Source of the DNA: Planctomycetota bacterium
Lineage (GTDB): Bacteria; Planctomycetota; SZUA-567; H5-PLA8
NCBI GenBank assembly: GCA_015075375.1
Contig: JABTUM010000003.1
Coordinates: 620,001-684,000 of the forward strand
Direction: 5' to 3'
DNA length: 64,000 bases
How positions within the stretch are numbered: the first letter of the stretch is position 1; each line of letters opens with the position of its first letter. Shown in pieces: positions 42,228 through 50,789 of the stretch. The notes beneath the pieces are model-generated. The model had not been told where the DNA came from, searched no databases, and saw nothing but the letters and a program-made list of their open reading frames with translations. The position numbers and the translations under genes were made by a program.

Positions 42228-43718
42228 ATGTCCGCGAGCATTTCGGACTCACCGCAGAGCTTGGCCGAAGCGCCGGATCCGATGGCGCGCACGGGCAGCG
42301 TGACGTTGCTGGTCGTCGAGGACGATGCGGCGATGCGGCAGATGTGCTGCGACTTATTCGCCCGCCGCGGCTGGCTGGCCGAAGGCGCGGAGCATGCGGC
42401 GCAAGCGCTTGCGCGGATCCGCGACGGCCTCGCGGGCAGCAAGCCCGTCATCCAGATCGTGCTCTCCGATGTACGCCTGGGCCGCGAAACCAACGGGATG
42501 GATTTGCTGCGCGAAGTCAAAGCGCTGACCCCGGACGTACCGGTGCTGCTGATGACCGGCTACGCGACGGTTCAAGATGCGGTCGAGGCGATGAAGCGCG
42601 GCGCGGCGGATTACGTCACCAAGCCCTTCGAGCGTGCCGACCTGATCGCCAAGGTGGAAGCGCACGCGCCCGGTGAGCCCGCCGCCGCGCGCGAAGGCGG
42701 CGGCGAGAACGCGCGAGTGGGGATGATCGGCCAGAGCCCCATCATGCGGGCGCTGTACCGGCGCATTGAAGCGGCCGCGCGCAGCACCGCAACGGTGATG
42801 ATCACCGGGGAGAGCGGGACCGGAAAGGAACTGGTCGCGCGGGCGATTCACGCCTTAGGCGAGCGCGGGGAGCGGGCCTTCATTCCGGTCAACTGCGCCG
42901 CGCTGCCCGAGAACCTGATCGAATCCGAACTCTTCGGACACGAAGCCGGCTCGTTCACCGGCGCGACGCGCGAAAGCAAGGGCCTCTTCCGCGCCGCCGA
43001 CGGCGGGACGATATTCCTCGACGAAGTGGTCGATATGCCCAAGGACACCCAGGCCAAGCTGCTGCGGGTGCTGCAAGACCGCCGCGTCCGCCCGGTGGGC
43101 TCGACGCGCGAGCTGCCCGTCGACGTGCGCGTGATCGCCGCCACGAACTGGGACATCGACCAGGCCCGCGCGCGGGGCGTGCTGCGCGACGATCTGTACT
43201 ACCGGCTGGGCGTCGTGCGCCTGCATCTGCCGCCGCTGCGCGACCGCATCGAGGATCTTCCGATTTTGCTGGACCATTTCCTGGCTAAGCACGGGAAGCG
43301 CAACGGCCGGCGCATCCGCCGTGTCGCGCCGGAGACGCTCGCCCAGCTTTCGCGCTACCCTTGGCCGGGCAACGTGCGCGAACTGGAGAGCGTGGTCGAG
43401 AGTTCTTACGCGCTCGGCGCCGACGAGCAGCTCATGCCGGCCGATCTGCCCGACTGGCTGCGCTGCCCGAACGCGGGCGGCGCGCCGGCGCCCAGCGCCG
43501 AAGGGCTCGCGTCCGCGCCGGTCCTTGCGGCGGCTTCGCCCACGCCGTTGAGCATGAACGACATGGAGCGCGAGGCGCTCAACCGCGCGCTGGCGTTGAG
43601 CCAAGGCAACAAGAGCAAGGCCGCGCAGTTGTTGGGCGTGAGCCGCAAACGGCTGTACCGGATGCTGAACGACTACGGGATGCCGACGGGCGGCGACGAT
43701 CCATCGGACGAAGCGTAA
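42228..43718 (+). CDS. NtrC-type sigma-54-dependent response regulator
   Basis: 496 residues. Receiver domain about 30-150: VVEDD acidic patch, phospho-accepting D81 in LSDVRLG, LLMTGYA, and the conserved Lys in YVTKPFE. The AAA+ domain about 170-410 has GESGTGKE (Walker A), GGTIFLDEV (Walker B) and a GSFTGA loop in place of the usual GAFTGA, which still keeps the F and T that touch sigma-54. The Fis-type helix-turn-helix is at the end: ALALSQGNKSKAAQLLGVSR. The start at 42228 has GAAGG just upstream. No histidine kinase gene is adjacent; the hybrid kinase at 46130 is a possible but unproven partner. The targets would have -24/-12 promoters. Confidence 0.93.
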   Translation: MSASISDSPQSLAEAPDPMARTGSVTLLVVEDDAAMRQMCCDLFARRGWLAEGAEHAAQALARIRDGLAGSKPVIQIVLSDVRLGRETNGMDLLREVKALTPDVPVLLMTGYATVQDAVEAMKRGAADYVTKPFERADLIAKVEAHAPGEPAAAREGGGENARVGMIGQSPIMRALYRRIEAAARSTATVMITGESGTGKELVARAIHALGERGERAFIPVNCAALPENLIESELFGHEAGSFTGATRESKGLFRAADGGTIFLDEVVDMPKDTQAKLLRVLQDRRVRPVGSTRELPVDVRVIAATNWDIDQARARGVLRDDLYYRLGVVRLHLPPLRDRIEDLPILLDHFLAKHGKRNGRRIRRVAPETLAQLSRYPWPGNVRELESVVESSYALGADEQLMPADLPDWLRCPNAGGAPAPSAEGLASAPVLAAASPTPLSMNDMEREALNRALALSQGNKSKAAQLLGVSRKRLYRMLNDYGMPTGGDDPSDEA

Positions 43719-43975
43719 GTTGCACACGTGCAAGAATTAGCGCCGATCTGTGGCGCAAGGTTCTCCCTCATCCTTCGTTACCTCCAACAGACCGCGCACT
43801 TCTTGGTGAGGTGCACGGGTGATTTTTAAGCCGAAAGAGTTCGGACACCTTCAATTCTTTGGGGTAAGCAAAACAGAACCGCATGCACGTGTTGGAAATG
43901 GACGACGGCCTCTTGCTCGTTGTGCCCTTTGGGGACTACAAGAATTCTTTGATCTGAATCAAGGTGGCAGCCCGC

Positions 43976-45142
43976 ATGGCCCTTCCTCCGCGCCGATCTT
44001 CGTCCCGCCGCACCGGTTCCGCTCCCGCAGCCCGTGGATCGGAGCGGCGCAGTTCGGAAGCTCGGCGCACGCCCGCCGCGGGGGCTCCTTCGGCTCGCCG
44101 CACGCCGGCGCAGGGTAGCGTGCCTCGGCGCGCCTCGGAACGCGTAGCGCCTGAACCTCCGGCCGCTCCGTCTCGGCGCAGCAGCGGGGTGCAGCAGCAG
44201 CAAGCTCCGGTAACGCCTCGGCGGCGCACCAGCGGGTCGCAGCAGGTGGCTCCGGCGGTAGCGCCCAAGCGCGCCAGCGGAGCCCAACCGGCCGCGAAAG
44301 CTCCGGTATCCGAGCGCCGTCCGGCGGCGGCGTCCAAGGCTGCACCGGTTGCCACGCCCGCCGCGCAGGATCGTCCGGCGCATCCGGTCAGTCCGCGCCG
44401 CATCGCGCTGCCCTTGGCGGCGCTGGTGATGCTGGCGGTCGGATACGTAACCGGCGCGCTGCTGCATAAAACCACGGATTCCACGGTCGCCGCGCAATCG
44501 GCCACCGAGCCGCTCGATGCCGCGCCCGCGACGGCCGCGGCCGAGGCGGATCCATCGGCGCTTCCCGAGACCTTGCCCGGCCTGCGCGCCGAATGGTGGA
44601 GCCTCGCCGATACCAAGGAGAAGCTCACCAAAGTGCCGGCGCGGCCCGATCGCGCGCCCGATGCGATTCTGCCGCTGACGGTGTGCGGCTTCACGACGCC
44701 CAAAGGTCCGCCGCCCGGTGCGCCGCACGTCCAGGTGTACGGCGAGATGCACGGGAAGGTCAAGGTGGAGGAGGACGGGCTCTATACGTTCTGGCTGACG
44801 TCCGACAACGGCGCGCGGCTGTTTGTCAACGGCGACCTGGTGGTCGATAACGACGGCGCGCACAAGACCGAGACGATGTGGGGTCAGATCGAGCTGCGCA
44901 AGGGCGAAGCCGAGTTGCGCGTCGAGTATTTCAATTCGGACGACGGCGCCGAACTGTGGCTCGCGTGGAAGCACGCGGAGGGCATGAAGGATCGCCTGAG
45001 CCAGGAACAGCTTTTCCACGCAACCGTGCCCGGCGAGAAGCTCGAAGAGCCCGAAGCGAAAACGGAAGCGGCGGCCAAATCGGAAGCCAAGGCTGAAGCG
45101 AAAGCGAAGCCCGACGAAAAGAAAGGCCGCAAGAAGAAGTAG
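43976..45142 (+). CDS. Membrane-anchored PA14-domain protein
   Basis: 388 residues. The first 140 are Arg/Ser/Pro/Ala-rich and disordered, with repeated RRxS and RRTP phosphosite-like units. One membrane helix follows at about 143-163 (LPLAALVMLAVGYVTGALL). Residues about 200-345 form a PA14-like domain, reading GLRAEWWSL, VEEDGLYTFWLTSDNGARLF, VNGDLVVDNDGAH and AELRVEYFNSDDGAELWLAW, a typical sugar-binding module. The tail is Lys/Glu/Ala-rich. The disordered part is probably cytosolic and the PA14 part outside. AAGGTGG lies 8 nt before this ATG; an in-frame GTG at 43964 is an alternative. It is followed by a strong terminator. Confidence 0.8.
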   Translation: MALPPRRSSSRRTGSAPAARGSERRSSEARRTPAAGAPSARRTPAQGSVPRRASERVAPEPPAAPSRRSSGVQQQQAPVTPRRRTSGSQQVAPAVAPKRASGAQPAAKAPVSERRPAAASKAAPVATPAAQDRPAHPVSPRRIALPLAALVMLAVGYVTGALLHKTTDSTVAAQSATEPLDAAPATAAAEADPSALPETLPGLRAEWWSLADTKEKLTKVPARPDRAPDAILPLTVCGFTTPKGPPPGAPHVQVYGEMHGKVKVEEDGLYTFWLTSDNGARLFVNGDLVVDNDGAHKTETMWGQIELRKGEAELRVEYFNSDDGAELWLAWKHAEGMKDRLSQEQLFHATVPGEKLEEPEAKTEAAAKSEAKAEAKAKPDEKKGRKKK

Positions 45143-45171
45143 GTTCCCTTCCCGCGTAGCGTAAACATCCG

Positions 45172-45209
45172 GCGGGCGGCGCATCAGAAGCGCCGCCCGC
45201 TTTGTTTTT
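45172..45209 (+). terminator. Strong intrinsic terminator after the PA14 gene
   Basis: Perfect 11-bp stem, GCGGGCGGCGC (45172-45182) with GCGCCGCCCGC (45190-45200), loop ATCAGAA, then TTTGTTTTT. It lies 30 nt beyond the stop at 45142, between convergent genes; the T-tract is only on the + side. Confidence 0.88.
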
Positions 45210-45271
45210 AGCGCTAAGAAAGAGCCGGCAAGACGCGGCACACCCAGTCCGGTACCCGCGCTCGAACAAGA

Positions 45272-46051
45272 TCAAGGCTGCCGTGCCCCGGCCCAAGGCG
45301 CGCGAATGATGACGATCTCGACCTGCGCATTCTGCGTTACGGTGAAGCCGGGAACCGAGACGGTATCGAAGGAAGGCAACTGCAAGGGCAGCGCCAAGGC
45401 CGACGGAGCGTACCGGTCGGAAGCACCTGGCTCGATTTTTCGATCGGTACCGTTCGATTCACCTTGCATGCGCCGCAGGGCATCCCGATTGGCCACGCCA
45501 GAGACCGGCGGCGGGTGGAACGCTTGCGATGACGGTCCGATGAAATCGATGCCGTCCGAGACCGTGTCCGCACCGGCGCGCGGCGGAACGGTTCTGGGGA
45601 ATGTTGGTGCCTGCGCTGCGGGCTCTTTAAAGCGGTCGATCAACTGTCCGCTCTCCACGATTCGCCGCCAGCCGTTGGTGACGCGCGGAAGCTTGGAAGG
45701 CGTTTCGTTGAACGATCGTGGTGGCTGCACCGAAGCCGCCGCCACCGGCCACGGCCCGGAACGCGGAATCGCGTATAGCGTGCGCTCCTGCCCGGGCGGT
45801 CCGGTTTGAATCGGCGTCTGGACGCTGGGCATGGCCGTCTGGCGCGTGATCGGTTCGGGTTGCTTGAAGCGATCGATCAGCGCGCCGCTTTCCACCATGC
45901 GCTGCCAACCGTTGGTGACGCGCGGAATTTTACTCTCGGGGCGCACGAGGGGCGGCCGTGCAGCCGGCTGCGCCGGCGCAGATTGCGCGCAAACCGCCGC
46001 GGCGCCCCACGCGAACGCCCAAGCACAAGCCAGCTTTCCAATTCGCCGCAT
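45272..46051 (-). CDS. Secreted Pro-rich protein with two copies of a 25-residue repeat
   Basis: 259 residues. The first 22 form a signal peptide (RRIGKLACAWAFAWGAAAVC with an AQS/AQ cleavage region). Two copies of a 25-residue unit lie at 41-65 and 120-144, identical at about 20 of 25 positions and both containing PRVTNGW, VESG and LIDRFK. The rest is Pro/Ala/Ser-rich, with the C-terminus predicted as beta-type (VPGFTVTQNAQVEIVII). No family is recognised. A GGGGAGG Shine-Dalgarno precedes the ATG at 46051. It lies 78 nt downstream of the hybrid histidine kinase gene on the same strand and may be its output or partner. Probably periplasmic or cell-surface. Confidence 0.72.
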   Translation of the reverse strand: MRRIGKLACAWAFAWGAAAVCAQSAPAQPAARPPLVRPESKIPRVTNGWQRMVESGALIDRFKQPEPITRQTAMPSVQTPIQTGPPGQERTLYAIPRSGPWPVAAASVQPPRSFNETPSKLPRVTNGWRRIVESGQLIDRFKEPAAQAPTFPRTVPPRAGADTVSDGIDFIGPSSQAFHPPPVSGVANRDALRRMQGESNGTDRKIEPGASDRYAPSALALPLQLPSFDTVSVPGFTVTQNAQVEIVIIRAPWAGARQP

Positions 46052-46068
46052 GATGGCCGCCTCCCCTT

Positions 46069-46090
46069 AGTACGTGTACTTAGCACTAAG
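46069..46090. promoter_or_regulatory. Palindromes upstream of the secreted repeat protein gene
   Basis: AGTAC-GT-GTACT (46069-46080) lies inside a wider pair, CTTAGT (46066-46071) and ACTAAG (46085-46090). It sits 18-39 nt upstream of the ATG at 46051, in the gap after the histidine kinase gene. This is a candidate operator. Confidence 0.35.
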
Positions 46091-46129
46091 ACGAGACGAA
46101 CTGCGCCGGCGTGAGCACAAATCTCGAAC

Positions 46130-49100
46130 TCAGGCCGGTGGTTGCACGCGCGGCAAGGTGCCCGAGGGGCGCGGGACGTGAACCAATGCGCGCCGGATCA
46201 CTCGGCCCAGGTCCTCCATGTGGAAGGGCTTGGGAAGCAATTCGAGCGCGCCTTCGCGCAGCAGGTCGCGGACGGTCTGGTCGCGGCTGTAGCCCGAAAT
46301 CAGGATCACTTTTACGTTGGGCAGGCGGGATCTGAGTTCGCGCAGCAAGGGCACGCCGGCCAATCCGGGCATGACTACGTCGAGCACGATGACTTGGGGC
46401 CGCACACTCTCTTCGTCGATCAGGCGCAGCGCGGCGGCGCCTCCGTCGGCTTCGTAGACGCGGTAACCCAGGTGATTGAGGAGCGCTTTGGTCGTTTCGC
46501 GGACGATCTGATTGTCGTCCACGATCATGATTTCTTCCTGCCCGGAGTATGGCAACTCTTTCACGCATTCGGCTTCGAGCGGCCGTTCGGCCGGGGCGGC
46601 GGCGGAGGCGGGGAGCGCGGGGAGGCGGACAATAAAGCGCGTGCCCGCGCCGGGCGCGCTTTGGACTTCGATCGTGCCGCCGTGGCTGCGCACAATGCCG
46701 AAGACCACCGAGAGTCCCAGGCCGGTGCCTTTTCCGACTTCCTTGGTCGTGAAGAACGGTTCGAAGAGGTGCGCTTTGACTTCCTCGCTCATGCCCACGC
46801 CCGAATCGGCCACTTCCAGCTTCACGCGGTTGGGCGCTTCGAAGGACGCGGCGAAGAGCATGCGCCCGCCTTCGGGCATGGCGTCGCGGGCGTTGACGGC
46901 CAAATTCAGCAGGACCTGCTGGAGCTGCGTCGGATCGCCCTCGACGAGCGGCAGCGTATCGGCGATCTGGCTGCGCACTTCGATATCGCCCGGCAGGGAG
47001 GCGGTGAGGAGTTCGGCGGTCTCGTGCAGGAGTACCCGCAAATCGACGGGGCGCGGCTGGAGGACGGACTTGCGCGCGAAGGCCAGGAGTTTCGCGGTGA
47101 GGTCGGCTCCGCGCTGAGCCGCGGATTCGATTTTTTCGAGCGCTCCGCGCAAGGGCGCGTCGGGCGGAACCTGCGCCCGCGCCAAGCGCGCCTGCCCCAG
47201 GATGCCGCCCAACAAATTGTTGAAGTCGTGGGCCATGCCTCCGGCCAGCGCGCCGACGGATTCCATTTTCTGGGCCTGGCGCAACTGCGCTTCGAGGGTC
47301 TGGCGATCGGAGACGTCGAGGCCCATGCCGACGACGCCGGAGATCGCGCCTCCGGGATCGCGCAGGGGTTCGAGGTGCCAAAGGACGCGGCGAGCTTCGC
47401 CGGAGCGCGCGTAGAGCGGCATCAGCACGTCTTCCTGCGCGCGGCCGACTTCCAGGACGCGCAGGAACTGCGCGCGGCGCGTCTCGGCCTCGGCGGGTTC
47501 TTCGGCCAGCAACGGGAAGAAATCGCGCCCTAGCATCTCCTCCCGCGGCACGCCGCTGAGTTTCTCCGCGGCGGCGTTAAAGGTCAGCACCCTGCCCTTC
47601 TCGTCGACGCTCACCACCAGGGCCGGCAGCGTATCGAGGAGTTCGCGCACGCGCGTTTCGCTGGCTTCCAGCCTGCGGCCCAGTTCACCGCGTTCGACGG
47701 CCGCGGCGGCCAGGCGCGCCACCGCTTCCAGCCGGCGCACTTCGCCGACGGTGAATCCGCGCGCGCGGTCGTCGAAGATCCCCAGCACGCCGAGCGGCCC
47801 GCGCGCCGAGGGCATCGGGACCGCTTGGCCGGATTTGAAGGCGGCCCAGCCGGCGGCGTTCTCCTTCGTGCCTTCCGTAGCCCCGGCAGCAGCGGGCTGG
47901 TACGCGGCCGCGCGATTCTCTTTGTACGCCACGCCGAGTGGTCCATGGGCGTCGAGGGGCCCGACGAGTCCTTCGAGCGCGTGGAGCTGGCGTCCGGCCG
48001 CGCCGGCCAGGCGCAGGCGTTCGCCTTGCGCGTCGGCGAGAAAGAAAGCCGCCCCCGATACTTTGAAATGCTCGGAAACGCGTTCGGCGATGCGCCGCAG
48101 CGAGGCTTCCAGATACGGCGACTCCACCAGGATGCGTCCGGCTTCGTTCAAGAGCGCCAGCTCGTCGGCGCGCAAGCGGACTTCCTCGTAGAGCCGCGCG
48201 CGTTCCAGCGCCACCGAGGCCAGCCCCGCGACCTGCTCGAGCCGCCGCACTTCTTCGGGCGCGAATTCCCGAGGCTTCCCGCAAACGGCCAGCAGAATTC
48301 CGAAGCGCCCGGCGGCCGAACCCAAAGGCACGACGACGCCCGCCGCCGTGCCGAACCTGCGGTTCAGTTCCTGATTGCAGCGTTCGTCCTTGACCATGTC
48401 GGGCGAGATCAGGGTGCGGCCTTCGCGGAAGCACAAGGCCACCAGCGAGTGCGAAGCGACCGGCACGCCAAGCCCTTCGGCGGGCGGATTCATCAGCGTG
48501 ATGGCGCGCGCGCGCAAGACGCCGGCAGCGGCCTCGTGCTCGAAGACGCCGCACCAGTCGCTGGGAAAGACTTGCCCCACGTTCTGGACGAGCTGGCGGA
48601 GCGTTTCGTCGATGCCCATTTGGGCGGAGAAGGCGCGCCCGATCTGCTCGAAGACGGCCAGTTCCGAAGCCTGCTTGCGCAGAGCTTCCAGCAGAAGCAC
48701 GCGCCGCAATCCCGCGCCGGCGCGATCGGCCAGATCTTCGGCCCAAGCGGCGTGTTCGGCGTCGGCGGGAATCCCGTCGGCGCCGTAGACCAGCAGAATG
48801 CCGACCTCGCCCAAGTCGGTGCCCGTGAGCGGCACGAACTGGCAGGCAGGAGCGCTCCAGCCGGGCGCCAGCGTCACCGGATTTCCGGCCTGGGCTTTGA
48901 AATCCGCGCCCTGCCCGTCGCGCAGGCAGGCGGCCAGGAGCGGCGCTTCGGCGGCGGCGAACTTACGTCCGGCCTCGGGCACCGTGGCTTGCGGCGCGGC
49001 GCTCACCGCCGCGACTTCGATCCGCGCGGCGCGTTCGGGCACAGCACTCTCGTGCCGCAAGGCGAGCGCCGCGTCGGCGCGGAGATAGCGGCGCGCCGCA

Positions 49101-50695
49101 TCGACCGAGCGCTGCAGGAGGTCGCCGGCTTCGGTCACTCCGGCCAGTTCGTGCTGCAGGCGGCCCATGGCTTCGAGGCGTACGGAGCGGCGCTGCAGAG
49201 TCGAATAGCGGTCGGCGCGTTCCAGCGCGGCGCCCACGGCCTGCCCGATCAGGCGGAAGAGGCGGAGTTCTTCTTCGTCGCGCACGTAGGCGCGGCTGAT
49301 GAAAATCGAGATGACGCCGCGCGGCGCGGCTTTTCCGCCGATGGGAATGCCGATGAAGGCTTCGGACTGCCACGCTTCGAGGTAGGCTTGCCCGCTCCGG
49401 ATCAGTGGATGCTTGCGCACGCCTTGCTCGATCAGGGTGACTTCGTTCTTGAGCAGGACGTGGCCGGCGAGGCTGCCCTCCACCCGCAGCGTATCGGGCA
49501 GATCGGGCGTCTCTTCCGGCCCGCCGACGGTCGCCAAGGCGATGCGTTGCAGCAGTTCAGGCCGCTCGCGCTCGCGCACCCACACCACCACCGCCCCGGG
49601 CTCCACCAGCCGCGCGATGTGATCGGCCACGCGCTGTCCGGCTTCCTTGGCGTCCAGCGTGCGCGCGGTCGCTTCGGTGATCGACTGCAAGGCCGCGAGC
49701 TGGAGGTGCCGGCGCCGCAAGGCCGCCGTGGTGCTGCGCACTTCCTCGCGCAATTCGTCCTGAAAGCGGCGCCGCAGGATGAGCAGGACCACCGCGCCCC
49801 AGGCCAGCGCGCCGAGCAGAGTGGCGATCACGACGCCCTGCTGCAAGCTCGAGCGCCGGTAGGCTTCGAGGAGTTCCTCGCGCGCGACTTCATCCCCGAC
49901 GGTGCGGTAAATTTCCATCAGCATGCGCTGCCAGGCCGCGGTGGTCCACGCGGTGTAGAACGCGATGCTGGCCGCTCCGGCCGCGACGGCGCCGGCCACC
50001 TGCCGGCGGAAGGTCGGCGCCAGGCGTTCCACCTCGAACCACTGCGTCTTCCAGGCTTCGACCGGCGCGCCCCAAAGCCGCGTCAGCGCTCCGACGATCA
50101 GGAGTCCTTCGAGCGCATGGCCCAGCCACCAGGCGTGCCAGAGTTCGAGCATCTGGGTCTGGCTGAGGCGCGAGGCGAGGCCCATCACCAGAGCGCCGGT
50201 GCCGCCGGCCACGGAAGCGAAGAAGACCGCAACGGCGAAGATTCCGCGGTCGCGCCAGCCCGTAAGCCGCGTATCGACGGGGAAGCCCACGAGAAAGACG
50301 TGGAAGACCAGCAGGCCGGCCGGATCGGCCAGCGCCACCGGAACGGCCCACAAGCCCAGGCCGCTGGCCAACCCCAGTCCCAACGTACAGGTGAATACGA
50401 TCGCCGCACCGTAGGCCCAGCCGAACCAGAAGGTCCAGAGCAGCCCCACGGCCCACGGCGCGTACCAGCCCAGCCGCCAGCCGCCGAGGTCGAAGGAGAG
50501 CAGCCCGTATTGGGCCGAAAGCACGCCCAATGCCGCGGCGATGAGGAACGATCCCGCGAAGGATGCGGCGACGGGGCCGCCGGCGCTGGGGCCGTGCGCG
50601 CGGCCCTTCCAGGGCGGCCAAGGCAAAGGCCGCAATCCGGGCTCGCGCGGTGGCGGCGGAACGGGCCGCGGTTCGGGTGCGGTGGGTTCCATCAT
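46130..50695 (-). CDS. Hybrid sensor histidine kinase with four GAF-like regions, PAS and receiver domain
   Basis: 1521 residues. About seven membrane helices occupy the first 320 residues. Four successive GAF-like regions follow, about 335-495, 505-665, 680-850 and 855-1030. A PAS domain is at about 1035-1150 (LDTLPALVVSVDEKGRVLTF). The phospho-accepting H1156 is in GGMAHDFNNLLGG, the ATPase motifs are NLAVNARDAM and GKGTGLGLSVV, and a C-terminal receiver has D1439 in VIVLDVVMPG. This is the orthodox-plus-receiver form that normally passes phosphate to an Hpt protein or acts intramolecularly. It is divergent from mutS with 94 nt between starts. The ligand is unknown. The NtrC-type regulator at 42228 is the nearest response regulator. 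Confidence 0.93.
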   Translation of the reverse strand: MMEPTAPEPRPVPPPPREPGLRPLPWPPWKGRAHGPSAGGPVAASFAGSFLIAAALGVLSAQYGLLSFDLGGWRLGWYAPWAVGLLWTFWFGWAYGAAIVFTCTLGLGLASGLGLWAVPVALADPAGLLVFHVFLVGFPVDTRLTGWRDRGIFAVAVFFASVAGGTGALVMGLASRLSQTQMLELWHAWWLGHALEGLLIVGALTRLWGAPVEAWKTQWFEVERLAPTFRRQVAGAVAAGAASIAFYTAWTTAAWQRMLMEIYRTVGDEVAREELLEAYRRSSLQQGVVIATLLGALAWGAVVLLILRRRFQDELREEVRSTTAALRRRHLQLAALQSITEATARTLDAKEAGQRVADHIARLVEPGAVVVWVRERERPELLQRIALATVGGPEETPDLPDTLRVEGSLAGHVLLKNEVTLIEQGVRKHPLIRSGQAYLEAWQSEAFIGIPIGGKAAPRGVISIFISRAYVRDEEELRLFRLIGQAVGAALERADRYSTLQRRSVRLEAMGRLQHELAGVTEAGDLLQRSVDAARRYLRADAALALRHESAVPERAARIEVAAVSAAPQATVPEAGRKFAAAEAPLLAACLRDGQGADFKAQAGNPVTLAPGWSAPACQFVPLTGTDLGEVGILLVYGADGIPADAEHAAWAEDLADRAGAGLRRVLLLEALRKQASELAVFEQIGRAFSAQMGIDETLRQLVQNVGQVFPSDWCGVFEHEAAAGVLRARAITLMNPPAEGLGVPVASHSLVALCFREGRTLISPDMVKDERCNQELNRRFGTAAGVVVPLGSAAGRFGILLAVCGKPREFAPEEVRRLEQVAGLASVALERARLYEEVRLRADELALLNEAGRILVESPYLEASLRRIAERVSEHFKVSGAAFFLADAQGERLRLAGAAGRQLHALEGLVGPLDAHGPLGVAYKENRAAAYQPAAAGATEGTKENAAGWAAFKSGQAVPMPSARGPLGVLGIFDDRARGFTVGEVRRLEAVARLAAAAVERGELGRRLEASETRVRELLDTLPALVVSVDEKGRVLTFNAAAEKLSGVPREEMLGRDFFPLLAEEPAEAETRRAQFLRVLEVGRAQEDVLMPLYARSGEARRVLWHLEPLRDPGGAISGVVGMGLDVSDRQTLEAQLRQAQKMESVGALAGGMAHDFNNLLGGILGQARLARAQVPPDAPLRGALEKIESAAQRGADLTAKLLAFARKSVLQPRPVDLRVLLHETAELLTASLPGDIEVRSQIADTLPLVEGDPTQLQQVLLNLAVNARDAMPEGGRMLFAASFEAPNRVKLEVADSGVGMSEEVKAHLFEPFFTTKEVGKGTGLGLSVVFGIVRSHGGTIEVQSAPGAGTRFIVRLPALPASAAAPAERPLEAECVKELPYSGQEEIMIVDDNQIVRETTKALLNHLGYRVYEADGGAAALRLIDEESVRPQVIVLDVVMPGLAGVPLLRELRSRLPNVKVILISGYSRDQTVRDLLREGALELLPKPFHMEDLGRVIRRALVHVPRPSGTLPRVQPPA

Positions 50696-50789
50696 TCGTG
50701 GCCAGAAGTGTACCGCCCGCCTGGAGATTGCAGAGCAGGTTTTGAGCGGCTTGCCAGAGCCTCGCCGGGCCGCATAATGGCTCGCTCAC

